The notes under the pieces are model-generated. The model searched no databases. It was not told the origin of the DNA and was given only the letters and a program-made list of their open reading frames with translations. DNA of 62,333 nt, taken from Gemmataceae bacterium (GTDB lineage: Bacteria > Planctomycetota > Planctomycetia > Gemmatales > Gemmataceae). A program made the translations under genes and the position numbers. This document shows positions 41,864 to 51,632 of this stretch, in pieces (position 1 is the first letter of the stretch; the number at the start of each line of letters is the position of its first letter). The stretch spans positions 1 through 62,333 of the forward strand of contig SIAQ01000014.1 of the NCBI GenBank assembly GCA_009697105.1. Direction: 5' to 3'.

Positions 41864-42745
41864 CTAACCTCCTCGCTCCGGATCGCCGAAGATGTGCGTT
41901 TCGATCGCGACCGCCGGCCAATTGACGATCAGCATGCGCTTGAAATGATAATCCCCGCCGATGTTGTAGCCTCGTGAAATACCGAGTCTCGCCTCGATGG
42001 CCCGATGCGTGTGGCCTGAAAAAATATAAGGCACGCGGTCAGCATGGCGGGTTAGAATCGCCTCGATCGCGGTGTTGCCCGACAGCGCCGCCCAGAGCAA
42101 TGGGTCCAGGCCGGCAAGTGATGACTTACGCGGAAAGCTGATGCCGCCAAACGCCGGATGATGCGTAAGCACCATCACCTGCGCGACCTTCGTCAGAGCC
42201 TGCGTGAGATGCTGTTCAAATCGCGCCACGATGTCGGCAGTGAAGCGTACGTCGTCGGTCGGCCAGCGGACAAAGCGACCGTCGTTGTGTCGGCCACGCG
42301 TAAACGCCTTGTTCTGAAGGTGCCATTCCCAATCAGGAATCTCCGCCTTCATCCGTTCGATTGACCACGAATAGTCATACCAATTGACAGTACCAACGAT
42401 GGCCAAGTCGGCTTCGGGAAAGACCAACGGCTCATGGTCGAGAAAGTGATAGCCAAATTCGCGGCACACGTTCGGCAGGTGCTCTTGATAAACGTTTAGT
42501 GAATCGCCGCGAGAATCGTTTTCGGTAACCCAGAGATCGTGATTGCCGGGAACGACGGCTTTGATGCATGGTAAATGGGCGAATTGTTGCAAGCAGATCG
42601 CGAACTTCTCGGCCGTGCCGAGGTCACCGCCAAGCAGCAGCACATCAGGCGGATTGGCCTCGAGCGTTTGCACAAGCAGGCGCGTAGCTTCGTCGCCTCG
42701 CGTTCCGTGGCCCCAGTGGATGTCGGCGGTGACAGCGATTCGCAT
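41864..42745 (-). CDS. Calcineurin-like metallophosphoesterase
   Basis: A 293-residue dimetal phosphoesterase. All five motifs are present: AVTADIHWGH (DxH), LLLGGDLG (GD), VPGNHDLWV (GNHD), VLTHHPAFGG (H) and FSGHTHRA (GHxH). Its substrate cannot be told from sequence; relatives act on nucleotides, cyclic nucleotides or phosphoproteins. It has no membrane segment and is probably cytoplasmic. Confidence 0.9.
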   Translation of the reverse strand: MRIAVTADIHWGHGTRGDEATRLLVQTLEANPPDVLLLGGDLGTAEKFAICLQQFAHLPCIKAVVPGNHDLWVTENDSRGDSLNVYQEHLPNVCREFGYHFLDHEPLVFPEADLAIVGTVNWYDYSWSIERMKAEIPDWEWHLQNKAFTRGRHNDGRFVRWPTDDVRFTADIVARFEQHLTQALTKVAQVMVLTHHPAFGGISFPRKSSLAGLDPLLWAALSGNTAIEAILTRHADRVPYIFSGHTHRAIEARLGISRGYNIGGDYHFKRMLIVNWPAVAIETHIFGDPERGG

Positions 42746-42783
42746 GGTGGTGTGGTTGCGATCCTAGCAGAAAAAATGTCAGT

Positions 42784-42818
42784 CAAGCCCCAGGATGAAC
42801 GAAGCGATTTCTGGGGGT
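42784..42818. repeat. Hairpin repeat, family I, copy 3
   Basis: caagccccaggatgaacgaa then gcgatttctggggg is closely related to 2608-2644 and 3512-3547. It lies between two minus-strand genes. Confidence 0.65.
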
Positions 42819-42830
42819 ATTCAACAAACA

Positions 42831-43277
42831 TCATTGTAGCAACCGCGCCGCTCGTTTGGGCGAGATGGATAGCGCCGCCGCGAGCATCAACGGGCCACCG
42901 ATGCCGAACGGAACGTTCAACATTCTGCATGGCACATCCAACGCGACTGCGAGTTGCGGGAAGAAATCGCGGGGCCAACCGTCGCTGTGGTGATCAAACA
43001 TTTCTTCCACCGTCACGCGATTGGGCATCATGAAGCTGCGTAACGCTCGCCTGTTGCTGCGCGTGAAGCAGCCTCCGGACAGCGGCATGCGCATCAGGTA
43101 AATTTGCACGGGGACCAATCGCCGATCGCAAATAGCACTGACAATGCGAAGCTCGGTGCGATTCCAGCAGCCAATGTCCGCCGCGAAGATTTCACCACGC
43201 CAGATCGATTCCATTTCTCGCCGCGAAATAAGCCGAAGTTGCTCACCTTCATCGACAACCAAGTAACGCGTTCTCAT
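42831..43277 (-). CDS. Conserved-looking small protein of unknown function
   Basis: A 148-residue protein with one of the best ribosome binding sites in the window (AAGGAGGAGATCGAA before ATG 43277). The N-terminus MRTRYLVVDEGEQLRLISRR suggests a small beta-rich domain (WRGEIFAADIGCWNRTELRI). The C-terminal part contains FPQLAVALDVPCRMLN and an Ala/Leu-rich helix. I recognise no family. A possible 28-codon leader peptide overlaps its start on the same strand (43249-43335). A palindrome aacaacaatgttgtt at 43296-43310 lies just upstream and may be an operator. Confidence 0.7.
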   Translation of the reverse strand: MRTRYLVVDEGEQLRLISRREMESIWRGEIFAADIGCWNRTELRIVSAICDRRLVPVQIYLMRMPLSGGCFTRSNRRALRSFMMPNRVTVEEMFDHHSDGWPRDFFPQLAVALDVPCRMLNVPFGIGGPLMLAAALSISPKRAARLLQ

Positions 43278-43335
43278 TTCGATCTCCTCCTTGAAACAAC
43301 AATGTTGTTCCTAAAAGACTCCAGGTGTCGTCCAT
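43249..43335 (-). CDS. Possible 28-codon leader ORF overlapping the next gene
   Basis: ATG at 43335 is preceded by TGGAGG with a 5-base spacer. The frame (MDDTWSLLGTTLLFQGGDRN...) runs across the ribosome binding site and start of the 43277 gene and stops 28 bases inside it. This arrangement could couple translation of the two. It may also be chance. Confidence 0.35.
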   Translation of the reverse strand: MDDTWSLLGTTLLFQGGDRNENALLGCR

Positions 43336-43907
43336 GACGGCCTCCATTGTAAACAATCCGATCGTTTGATCCCATAGAAATTTTCGAAAAAATATTACGG
43401 AATGATGAACATGAGAGCAGTGAGGAAAAAAAATGATTGACAGGCGATCATCGCGGCATGTAGCGATTTTTCCGTGGTTTTTATCGGTAGCGCGCGTGGA
43501 GCTTTGGCCTTTGCCGGTTCGGACTATCAGCTGTCAGTTCTCGGCTTACAGCGATGCAAGAATTCTGTCTGGCCGATAGCCGCCGCCTGATGGCGAACGG
43601 ACGGAGAGCAATTGCCTAAAGAAATTGACACTACTTACTGCTCCCCACCATGAAATAAACCCTGAGACACAGAGGAAAGCATCAGAAAAATGCGCAACGG
43701 CTCTCTACGAATGGATGATTGAAATCAAAAAAACCACTAATGCCTCAGCTCCCAATTCTTCGCATTCTCTCTGTGTCCCAGTGTCTCTGTAGTTAATCTT
43801 GGAATGGAGACAGGCAAGAAATGTCAAGAAATTCGGGTGAAAAATTGTAATGAAACCGTATCTCGCGGCTCTTCCTTCAAACCACCGACATCGCGGAGAT
43901 CTAACGC
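43336..43907. other. Intergenic region upstream of the sigma factor gene
   Basis: There is no convincing gene in this gap. It contains the family C-type palindrome at 43656-43796. The stretch gaaaaattgtaatgaaaccgt near 43840-43861 could hold the promoter of the ECF sigma operon. Confidence 0.5.
43656..43796. repeat. Long-loop inverted repeat, degenerate family C
   Basis: taaaccctgagacacagagg and ctctctgtgtcccagtgtct then ctgtagtta form imperfect arms with a loop of about 85 bases that is unlike the other family C loops. Confidence 0.65.
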
Positions 43908-44405
43908 GTGACGGACGATGAACGCCGACGCATTGAGAATTTGTTCGTTCGCTGCGGTGCTGGCGTATCGCGGTACGTGCTGCTGCGCGTAGGCGATGCC
44001 GAGCTAGCCGAGGAGATCACGGCACGCGTTTTCCTGGGTGTTGTTCGCAACATTCATCAACAGAACGGCTCGCTAATCGCCTGGCTGTGGTCGATCGTAC
44101 GCACGGAGTTGTCTCGCCACTATCGCGCCCGTCCGCATTGTCCGATTGCGAAGGAACCAATTGCCCCCGATCCACTGCCCTTTGAGCAAATGCTGAGCGA
44201 GGAAGCGGACGAACGCCTGCACGCCGCGGTAGCCCAACTTGAAGATGAACAGCAACAGCTTCTTTCGCTGAAGTTTTTTTTTGATCTGAGCCATCAAGAG
44301 ATTGCCGACGCGATGGGGATCAGTGTGAGTAACGTCGGCGTGCGCGTGCATCGTGCGGTGAATGAGCTTCGGACGATGCTGCGTGAACCCACGGAGGCCC
44401 TATGA
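43908..44405 (+). CDS. ECF-type RNA polymerase sigma factor
   Basis: A 165-residue sigma-70 family protein. Region 2 (FVRCGAGVSRYVLLRVGDAE, then AEEITARVFLGVVRNI and IAWLWSIVRTELSRHYRAR) binds the -10 element. Region 4 (LHAAVAQLEDEQQQLLSLKF, then LSHQEIADAMGISVSNVGVR) is a helix-turn-helix for the -35. Region 1.1 and region 3 are absent, as in extracytoplasmic-function factors. The start is GTG at 43908 with GGAG 9 bases upstream. Its TGA overlaps the next ATG (ATGA). It probably transcribes this operon in response to an envelope signal. Confidence 0.92.
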   Translation: MTDDERRRIENLFVRCGAGVSRYVLLRVGDAELAEEITARVFLGVVRNIHQQNGSLIAWLWSIVRTELSRHYRARPHCPIAKEPIAPDPLPFEQMLSEEADERLHAAVAQLEDEQQQLLSLKFFFDLSHQEIADAMGISVSNVGVRVHRAVNELRTMLREPTEAL

Positions 44406-44782
44406 ACGCGAACACGGAATTGCCGGGCGATTTCGGAAATTTGCCCGCTGATTTGAAGCAAGCGATCCCGGCGTTACCATTGGATGCCATGGAACGAGTG
44501 CAAGGACGAATACGAGCAGAGATGGATCGCGCCGATCGACGACAACGATGGCGCAGCGGCATCATCGGCGGCGTGTTGGCGGCGAGTGTGGTGATCGCGG
44601 TAGTCGGGTATGCGTTGACCTACGCCCCACAGCGCCGCGATTTGCCGATGGTCGCCGAACGACCCGGTGAAGTTGTGATTGACGATCGAATTCGCCTCGC
44701 TGTGCGCTCAGCATCGATCGCACCGGATGTGGCGAAGCCGCTGGTGCGCCTGGATGAAAATCGCGCGTTGTTCATGGATTGA
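44402..44782 (+). CDS. Single-span membrane protein, putative anti-sigma factor
   Basis: A 126-residue protein overlapping the sigma factor gene by 4 bases. Residues 1-50 are cytoplasmic and helical (LPLDAMERVQGRIRAEMDRA). One membrane helix spans residues 53-74 (IIGGVLAASVVIAVVGYALT). The short outer part has no recognised domain. The ECF-coupled position and topology suggest an anti-sigma factor, although the zinc-binding HxxxCxxC motif is absent. Confidence 0.7.
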   Translation: MNANTELPGDFGNLPADLKQAIPALPLDAMERVQGRIRAEMDRADRRQRWRSGIIGGVLAASVVIAVVGYALTYAPQRRDLPMVAERPGEVVIDDRIRLAVRSASIAPDVAKPLVRLDENRALFMD

Positions 44783-44850
44783 CACTTCAAGTCCGCGCAC
44801 GCTCACAGCGAGTGAGTATAGGAATCACGTCGGTATTCGGAGATCCCACC

Positions 44851-47800
44851 ATGTTCACTGTTCGCATGTTCGCCATCGTAGTCGTGTTTGGCCTGACAAC
44901 GATCGGCTCCGCGCAGACGCCCGCCGCACTCATCGACGTGAAGAACTGGGTCGCTCGTCATCCCGGCCTGGACCACCACGTTGGGCTCGCGGAAATGATG
45001 CGAGCACACGGGCGGAGTGATCTTGCCGCCGCTGAATGGGATGCGATAGCGACCAATCCGAAGAACATCGATGAGCATACCATCGCGTGTTTTGAAACTG
45101 TGTGCTGGCGAAGACTGGCGGCCAAGGGTTCCCGCGACGAGGCGTTTCGCAACGATCTTGAGCGATTGAAAGCACTGGCGCCCAACAATCTTTGGGCGAG
45201 CGTTTTCGACATGATTGTTGCCGTCGATCGGAACGATCGCGCCTCCCTCGTCAAGTCAGCGACTGCGCCGAATTGGAACCCGCCTGCTGGATTTCCGCTC
45301 GCCTTTGCCGAGAAACGCCATTTCACTCTCGCCAAAGCAACTGGCTCTTCTCGCATTCAGGCGGGCGTCGATGTCATCGCAGCGCGCAGTTACGAATCGC
45401 TGTACAAGCTGCGCGATTTAGACCGCGCGTTGACACGCGAAGCAGAATTCTGCGTCGGCATGAACGATAATGCCACGGCCGGGCGCCTGCTCGCAACACG
45501 CGATCGACTGCGGATAACCTACGATGCCTCGGCTCAGCATCTCGTCGAGAAATTGTTTGTCTTGAATCTAACGAAGAAGACCAAGGAACGCGACGCTCTG
45601 TTGGAAAAAGCAAAACGGCTGCCTTATCTTCACGAACAGGAGAAACTGGCCGCTCTGCTCGAACGAATGGAGGAACCGCGGGCCTGGAACGACCTAATCG
45701 AACCGCTTCTGCGCAGCGAGCTTGCCGTATTATCCACGCCGCCTGATGTCGGCATACCCGATGGCCGCGTGATGACGGACTTGCGTGTTCAGGCGAAATC
45801 AAAGAAAGTCCAGGGCAACACCATCGAGTATCGCGATGGCGTTATGGCGAGCTTCCAATCACTGAGCCTGAAATGCGATCATCTGCAGGTCTTGTATCAC
45901 GACGATGGATCGCCGGCGACGCTCAGCGCGATCGGCGATGTGCTCGTACATGGCATTCGCGCCTACCCCGCTGGCGTGCGTGCTCAGCGCCTCGTCTACA
46001 CGCCCGAAAGCGAGACCTTCACCCTCGGCGGCACGGTACGGCTGCAAACGCATGGTAGCATCACAAAGCTCGAATCGTGCAGCCTGAGCGTGCTCGGCGA
46101 CCTGCGCAACGCACGCAGTTTGTTTGACGATTTCCGCAACGCCCTCTCGATCGACGCCAAACGTGGGCTGCTTCCACGCATCACGCGTATCTACGACGAC
46201 AGCGAATTGCCTGACGAGGTGCGTTTCCTGCTCGCGCTCGACCTGTTGCGCCCCCACCTAACCTGGCACGCGCCATATTTGCCCGCGCTGCCCATTCATC
46301 GTCGGCATGCTTCTGAAGAAAAAGTAAAAGTTCTCGACGTTCACGGGTTCAGTCCATGGCAAGAGGCGATGACCGGCGAAGACTGGATGTATCCCGACAT
46401 TCCTGAAAAGGTGACCGAGCAATATCGTTCCGGGTTGCGTTCCTGGTATGCCAAATTCACGCTGAATCCGCAAATGAAGGGCATCGTCCCGCCGGACCTA
46501 CCGATCCCGGAACCAGCGCTGGCACACTGGCGTCTGCGTAATCCACGCCACGCCGACGTCGTTCGCGCCGCTTTGTTGCTCAGTGGCGTAAATGAAGCGA
46601 AGCTGTCGCAGAAAGCTCAACACTGGCGTGAGGAACTTCGCCGCAACAACACCGTCATCACTTTTGACATTGCCGGCGGCGCTCCTGCTGGCGCCGATCA
46701 TTCGCTGCTCATGGATGTGCGCAACACTGAACGCGTTAAGTTCAAGTTATACCGCGTCGATAGGCCCACCGAGCTTGTCCATGCGGCCAGTGAAATTGGT
46801 ACGTCGTTTATTTACCAGGATCATCATCTCGATCTGAATAAGGAGATTGCGATTCTTCGAGATGAGATGCGGCAAGGCCACAAGAATTATGCTCGATTCA
46901 AATCGCGTCACGGGGAATTCAAAATGGTTGCCGCCCCACATTGGACGGGTGGGCAGTTGATATCGCAATGGGAGTCCGACGTCGCCGAGCTGCCGCACCA
47001 CGACAACGACAGCAGCCGGCGGCATCGACATCACCGTTGGTGGGACGAGGATCGCTGGCATGACGAACCCGACGCGCACTACTTCGACGACGAATGCCAC
47101 GAGCATGACGAACGCATGCAGAAATCGTATCGACCTTCGCGATTCGGCCTGAGTTCTTGGCAATGCGATCGCATCGTGAAGATACCTGGCAAGCATTTGG
47201 CAAAGGCGGGGGCGTATGTGCTGATGGCAGAGGCGAATGGCCAAATGGCCAACGTACCGATCGTGGTTGAACCGCTCAGCCTGACGCTGCGCCGCTGCCG
47301 TGATGGCGCATTCGTGCTCGCCGCCGACGCCAAAAACGCGACGCCGCTCGTCGGCGCCGAGATTCACGCCAATGGTCTGCAAGCCAAGGCAGTGACCGAC
47401 AAGCAAGGCGTCGCCTTTGCGAAAGTGCTAGGGTTTGGCGACCGCGCCTTGATCGCGCATCACCAAGGCCGTTACGCGATCGGCGGTTTTGGTGCCGTCT
47501 TTGAAGGAATCTATGACGCCGCGCCCTCTGACGAACCGCGCATTCTGGAGGAACGCATGGCTCGCTCGGATCGCGGTCTTGGCAAGGACATAGGTGGGCA
47601 CATCTATTCAGATCGCCATGTCGTCATCGGCTACACCGATCGCCCGACCTATCGGCCCGGACAGAACGTGCAGTTCAAGCTGATCGTCCGCAAACTCGAA
47701 CCACCAGGCCAATCGACTCCACAAAGCGAAAGCTTTAGAGCACAGGACTTTGATGCCGCTACCAAGCTAAACCTGCCTGATCTCGATCAATCGCTGCGTT

Positions 47801-50800
47801 TTGGCGTACTCGATCCGAAAGGCCGCGAGGTCGGGTCCGGCCATCTCAAACTCAGCGAATTCGGTACGGCCGCGGGCAAACTCACGCTCAACACCGAATG
47901 TGTGCTTGGCGCCTATACGCTGCGCGTGACCATCGCCGGCGAGCCACGACTCGTGCCTGATCTCTTTGCCGTGAAGGAATACCGTCGGCCCAATTTCGAG
48001 GTGACGATCGTCGGCGTCCCCAAGAAAATCGCGAAATCCGAAGCGCTCGACCTACACATCGGCGGGCGCTACTACTTCGGCCCACCTGTCAAAGCCGGCG
48101 AAGCTCGCGTCAGCCTGATGCGCAAGAATAGCCAGCATGCAATCATTGAGAAGACCGCAAAACTCGGCGACGACGGCCAAGCGAAATTAAGGTTGCAGAT
48201 GCCGCGTTCGTTACAGCCGGGCCACTACGTCGTCGTTTGCACAATCGTCGATGAGAGCGGGCGAACCGTGATGCATGCCATACCGACCTCTGTCGACGAT
48301 CCGGCGGAATTAGCGACCACTCCTCTATCAGACTTGCCCGGTTTTCATCCGCTCGCGCAGCCGCTTATCGTGACCACCAGAGCTAAAGAAATTCGTGTAT
48401 CGCAAGATTTGACCGACATGCGCTTCTCCGCCAAGGACGGCCGCGCGAGTGTCAAGTTCCCCGGGGCGGGTTGGTACACGATCCAAGCGGGCGCGGACGA
48501 AACCTCCATCTACATCTACGCCGGCGACGGTGATCCGCGATTGCACCAGGCGAAATGGCACGAACGCGATCGACTCGACGAAATCGACAATGACGATGGC
48601 CTGCCGACCTCGCACAAGCCCAAGTGGGTAAATCTCAGCGATTTCAGCCACGAAACCGACCGTCGCCTGTCGAAGTGGGAACGCCCAACGCAACATGTGA
48701 TCGCCCTGTTCGACCGCCATACCGCCGCCGTCAATGGAAAGCTGCGGTTGCTAGTGTATCTTCCAAGGCCCGGCGCGAAAGTGCTCTTCACGTTCGAGGG
48801 CCGCACGATTCTCGATTATCACGTTTGGCAATCGGACGCGAAGGCCGGACGGTATCAGGTCGTTGACTTGCCTATTAAGGAAAGATTCTATCCGAACGTT
48901 TATGTACAAGGACGCGTCCTGCCTGGTGGTGTTCCTGCAATTCGGACGATTGAGAACCTTCGTGAACGAATGAAAATGCAAGAACAAGCGCGAAAGCTAT
49001 TGGAAAGTGACGGCGATGACGCAATCGATCCACGCTGGTGCCGAGTCGATGTGACGAACCCGACAAACGCGCTCGCGGGTCCAGGGTTGCGCGTGACCAT
49101 CGACACGGATCGCACGGTATATCGGCCTGGCGATGCGGTGCGTGCTCGTGTTGCCGTCACGGATGTCGCCGGTAAGCCCGCATCGGCGGAGGTGTCGCTG
49201 GCAGCAGTGGACGAGAGCGTCTTCGCGTTCGGTGAAGATAATCTCGACGCGCTGGCGTCGATCTTCTCTGCCCCGTCAGAGCCGCGCCGCTTCTTGCCTA
49301 AACCCTGGCGAGTCAGCCTCGGCAATCGCTGGAGCCGGACAGTGCTTGTCGAGAAACGCGATTTCGTCGAGTTGCTGAAGGCAGACCTGATGCAAATGGC
49401 AATGCAACAACAGTCCGCCATGCAGGCGCTAGAGAAAACGTCCTCTTCCCTCGAAAGCGGCGAACGGCGTGTGCCGAACTTCACGCTCGCGCCGCTGCCT
49501 CGGCTCGGCGGCGAGCTTCCGGCAGGACAAATCCCGTTGGCCCGGCTGCGCGAGCACTTCCAGGAAACCGCGACCTGGATGCCGCAGCTTCACACCAATG
49601 CCGATGGCATCGCCCAGGCGGTATTCACACTGCCCGATTCGCTGACGCGCTATCGCCTCAGCGCGGTCGCCCTGACCAAGGAAACGCGTATCGGCGTCGG
49701 GCGCTCGCGTATCACCGCCGGTTTACCGCTTGCCGTGCAGGTGTTCGTGCCGCGTTTCGCCGTAGAGAAAGACGGCATCGAAGCGGTCGCGCTGATCCAT
49801 AATCACACGAGTGTCGTAAGTGAATGCAGCTACGCATGGGAGATTGCCGGCACCCGCGCGGAGTTTCCTAAGAGACTCGAAGGCAAGATTCAGGTTCCCG
49901 CAAATGGCTCGGTCAAAGTTGCGCTGCCGATCGTGTTCGATGCCGTCGGCTCGGCAAAGATCATGTTCCGCGCGAATACGAGCCAGGACGCCGACGCCGA
50001 AGCACGCACGCTGCCAATCCACCCAATAGGCAAACCGATGGAAGTAAACGCCAACGACCCGATCGCCACGGCCCCGCAGCCGAAGCCGGGCGTCAAACAG
50101 GTCGCCGGCAGCTTCATACGTGAAGGCCGCATCGCCCTGCCGGCGGGTTTCGTGGCCGACGAGATTCAGATCAGCCTGGCGTCGTCGAAGATCGCGCAGG
50201 CGTTGCATGGGCTCGACTATCTCGTCGATTATCCCTACGGCTGCATCGAGCAAACGATGAGCCGATTTCTGCCGGTGGTCATGATTAAACATGCCATGCA
50301 CGAATCGGGCGTGCAGCTTCAACCTGACATCGAAGCAAAGCTGCCCGATATTTTGGCCAAGGGATTGGAACGCGTCTACTCGCATCAGAACGCCAACGGA
50401 AGCTGGGGCTGGTTCGGCGGCGATAGCCCGAACCTCAGCATGACGACCTATGTCGTCTACGGCCTTGGCCGCTGTCAGGCCGCCGGCACGCGCGTCGATC
50501 CGCACGTGCTCATGAAGGGCTGCGATTTCCTGCACGCTGAGTTGCGTAAGAACACGCAGGACTATGAAATGGCGGCGCGGGCTTGGTATTCGCTCGCCGC
50601 CGCTGGGCATGCCGATCGCAAGGAACTCGAAGCGTTTGGTCAGAAAATGCTCACGCGATCCGACATGACCGATACCGCATCCCGAACGGCATTGGCATGT
50701 CGCCTGGCGGGCTTGCCGGCACTGAGCGAACTACTCTGGAAGCAGGCGAAAGCGATGTCGCCGTGGGACACCGAATCGACGGCATTGCTGCTGAAAACGC

Positions 50801-51576
50801 AGATCGCGTTCGGTGCGTCCTATGCTAACTGCGAACAAACAGCCAACATGTTATTGGCCCGCCGACAGGGTTCACGCTGGCATCACACGCGCGACACGTC
50901 CTGGGCACTCGAATCGCTCGCGAATATGATGGCCTATCTTCCCGCCAAAGGCACGTTGCGCGGCTTCCGCATTACGTCCGAGGGCAAGACCATTATCGAC
51001 CTGGGCAAAGCCGATGCCAAGCGGTCACTCTTCCAACGCATTAGGCTCACCGCAGATCAAATGCCCGCGAGGGAAAGATTGGAACTTCGCCTGCATGCCG
51101 ACAGCGACGAGCCGATCTTCGTCGCCGTCCGCGCGGTCGGCGTGCAGCGCGAGATCGATCCGAAGGCGACCGGCACGCGCGTACGCCTGTCGCGCCAGCT
51201 TGAAGCGCTCGACGGCAAACCGATCACCGGCCCGCTGACCATCGGCCAGGTCATCCGGGTTCGCCTTCGCCTCGATCTGCAAGGCGCGGAGGAATACCTG
51301 CTCGTTGAAGAGCGCCGCCCCAGCCTGTGCGAATTCGCCGATGACCGCATCACCGGCCTCGCGGCTCAATCCGCCGTGCACCAGGAGTTCCGCGACGACC
51401 GGCTGTGCGTCTTCTTCCGCAACCTCCCGCCCGGTGCGCACGAAATCGTCTACTACCTCCGTGCCGAGACGATCGGCCAAGCGACACACCTGCGCGGCAT
51501 CGCCTTCCCGATGTACAACGAAAAAAACCGCGGCGAAACCGGCGGCGGTATGCTGGAAGTGACGGGGACACGCTGA
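44851..51576 (+). CDS. Giant exported alpha-2-macroglobulin-family protein
   Basis: A 2241-residue protein, larger than the usual 1500-1700 for bacterial members. Residues 1-22 (MFTVRMFAIVVVFGLTTIGS) form a signal peptide without a lipobox, so it is probably periplasmic or secreted. A planctomycete-type N-terminal region of about 650 residues precedes the MG domains (DRPTYRPGQNVQFKLIVRKL is MG2). The A2M segment LREHFQETATWMPQLHTNAD and the thioester-domain motif PYGCIEQTMSRFLP (Cys near residue 1798) are present, so covalent trapping of proteases may be possible. A His/Asp-rich stretch near residues 715-760 (47000-47110) may bind metal. The start has GGAG upstream; the operon with the ECF sigma factor suggests envelope-stress control. 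Confidence 0.9.
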   Translation: MFTVRMFAIVVVFGLTTIGSAQTPAALIDVKNWVARHPGLDHHVGLAEMMRAHGRSDLAAAEWDAIATNPKNIDEHTIACFETVCWRRLAAKGSRDEAFRNDLERLKALAPNNLWASVFDMIVAVDRNDRASLVKSATAPNWNPPAGFPLAFAEKRHFTLAKATGSSRIQAGVDVIAARSYESLYKLRDLDRALTREAEFCVGMNDNATAGRLLATRDRLRITYDASAQHLVEKLFVLNLTKKTKERDALLEKAKRLPYLHEQEKLAALLERMEEPRAWNDLIEPLLRSELAVLSTPPDVGIPDGRVMTDLRVQAKSKKVQGNTIEYRDGVMASFQSLSLKCDHLQVLYHDDGSPATLSAIGDVLVHGIRAYPAGVRAQRLVYTPESETFTLGGTVRLQTHGSITKLESCSLSVLGDLRNARSLFDDFRNALSIDAKRGLLPRITRIYDDSELPDEVRFLLALDLLRPHLTWHAPYLPALPIHRRHASEEKVKVLDVHGFSPWQEAMTGEDWMYPDIPEKVTEQYRSGLRSWYAKFTLNPQMKGIVPPDLPIPEPALAHWRLRNPRHADVVRAALLLSGVNEAKLSQKAQHWREELRRNNTVITFDIAGGAPAGADHSLLMDVRNTERVKFKLYRVDRPTELVHAASEIGTSFIYQDHHLDLNKEIAILRDEMRQGHKNYARFKSRHGEFKMVAAPHWTGGQLISQWESDVAELPHHDNDSSRRHRHHRWWDEDRWHDEPDAHYFDDECHEHDERMQKSYRPSRFGLSSWQCDRIVKIPGKHLAKAGAYVLMAEANGQMANVPIVVEPLSLTLRRCRDGAFVLAADAKNATPLVGAEIHANGLQAKAVTDKQGVAFAKVLGFGDRALIAHHQGRYAIGGFGAVFEGIYDAAPSDEPRILEERMARSDRGLGKDIGGHIYSDRHVVIGYTDRPTYRPGQNVQFKLIVRKLEPPGQSTPQSESFRAQDFDAATKLNLPDLDQSLRFGVLDPKGREVGSGHLKLSEFGTAAGKLTLNTECVLGAYTLRVTIAGEPRLVPDLFAVKEYRRPNFEVTIVGVPKKIAKSEALDLHIGGRYYFGPPVKAGEARVSLMRKNSQHAIIEKTAKLGDDGQAKLRLQMPRSLQPGHYVVVCTIVDESGRTVMHAIPTSVDDPAELATTPLSDLPGFHPLAQPLIVTTRAKEIRVSQDLTDMRFSAKDGRASVKFPGAGWYTIQAGADETSIYIYAGDGDPRLHQAKWHERDRLDEIDNDDGLPTSHKPKWVNLSDFSHETDRRLSKWERPTQHVIALFDRHTAAVNGKLRLLVYLPRPGAKVLFTFEGRTILDYHVWQSDAKAGRYQVVDLPIKERFYPNVYVQGRVLPGGVPAIRTIENLRERMKMQEQARKLLESDGDDAIDPRWCRVDVTNPTNALAGPGLRVTIDTDRTVYRPGDAVRARVAVTDVAGKPASAEVSLAAVDESVFAFGEDNLDALASIFSAPSEPRRFLPKPWRVSLGNRWSRTVLVEKRDFVELLKADLMQMAMQQQSAMQALEKTSSSLESGERRVPNFTLAPLPRLGGELPAGQIPLARLREHFQETATWMPQLHTNADGIAQAVFTLPDSLTRYRLSAVALTKETRIGVGRSRITAGLPLAVQVFVPRFAVEKDGIEAVALIHNHTSVVSECSYAWEIAGTRAEFPKRLEGKIQVPANGSVKVALPIVFDAVGSAKIMFRANTSQDADAEARTLPIHPIGKPMEVNANDPIATAPQPKPGVKQVAGSFIREGRIALPAGFVADEIQISLASSKIAQALHGLDYLVDYPYGCIEQTMSRFLPVVMIKHAMHESGVQLQPDIEAKLPDILAKGLERVYSHQNANGSWGWFGGDSPNLSMTTYVVYGLGRCQAAGTRVDPHVLMKGCDFLHAELRKNTQDYEMAARAWYSLAAAGHADRKELEAFGQKMLTRSDMTDTASRTALACRLAGLPALSELLWKQAKAMSPWDTESTALLLKTQIAFGASYANCEQTANMLLARRQGSRWHHTRDTSWALESLANMMAYLPAKGTLRGFRITSEGKTIIDLGKADAKRSLFQRIRLTADQMPARERLELRLHADSDEPIFVAVRAVGVQREIDPKATGTRVRLSRQLEALDGKPITGPLTIGQVIRVRLRLDLQGAEEYLLVEERRPSLCEFADDRITGLAAQSAVHQEFRDDRLCVFFRNLPPGAHEIVYYLRAETIGQATHLRGIAFPMYNEKNRGETGGGMLEVTGTR

Positions 51577-51632
51577 GCAGAACCAGTTTTGCCGCGACGC
51601 ACAGCAGAGCGCGGACATGGAACGCACCAACG

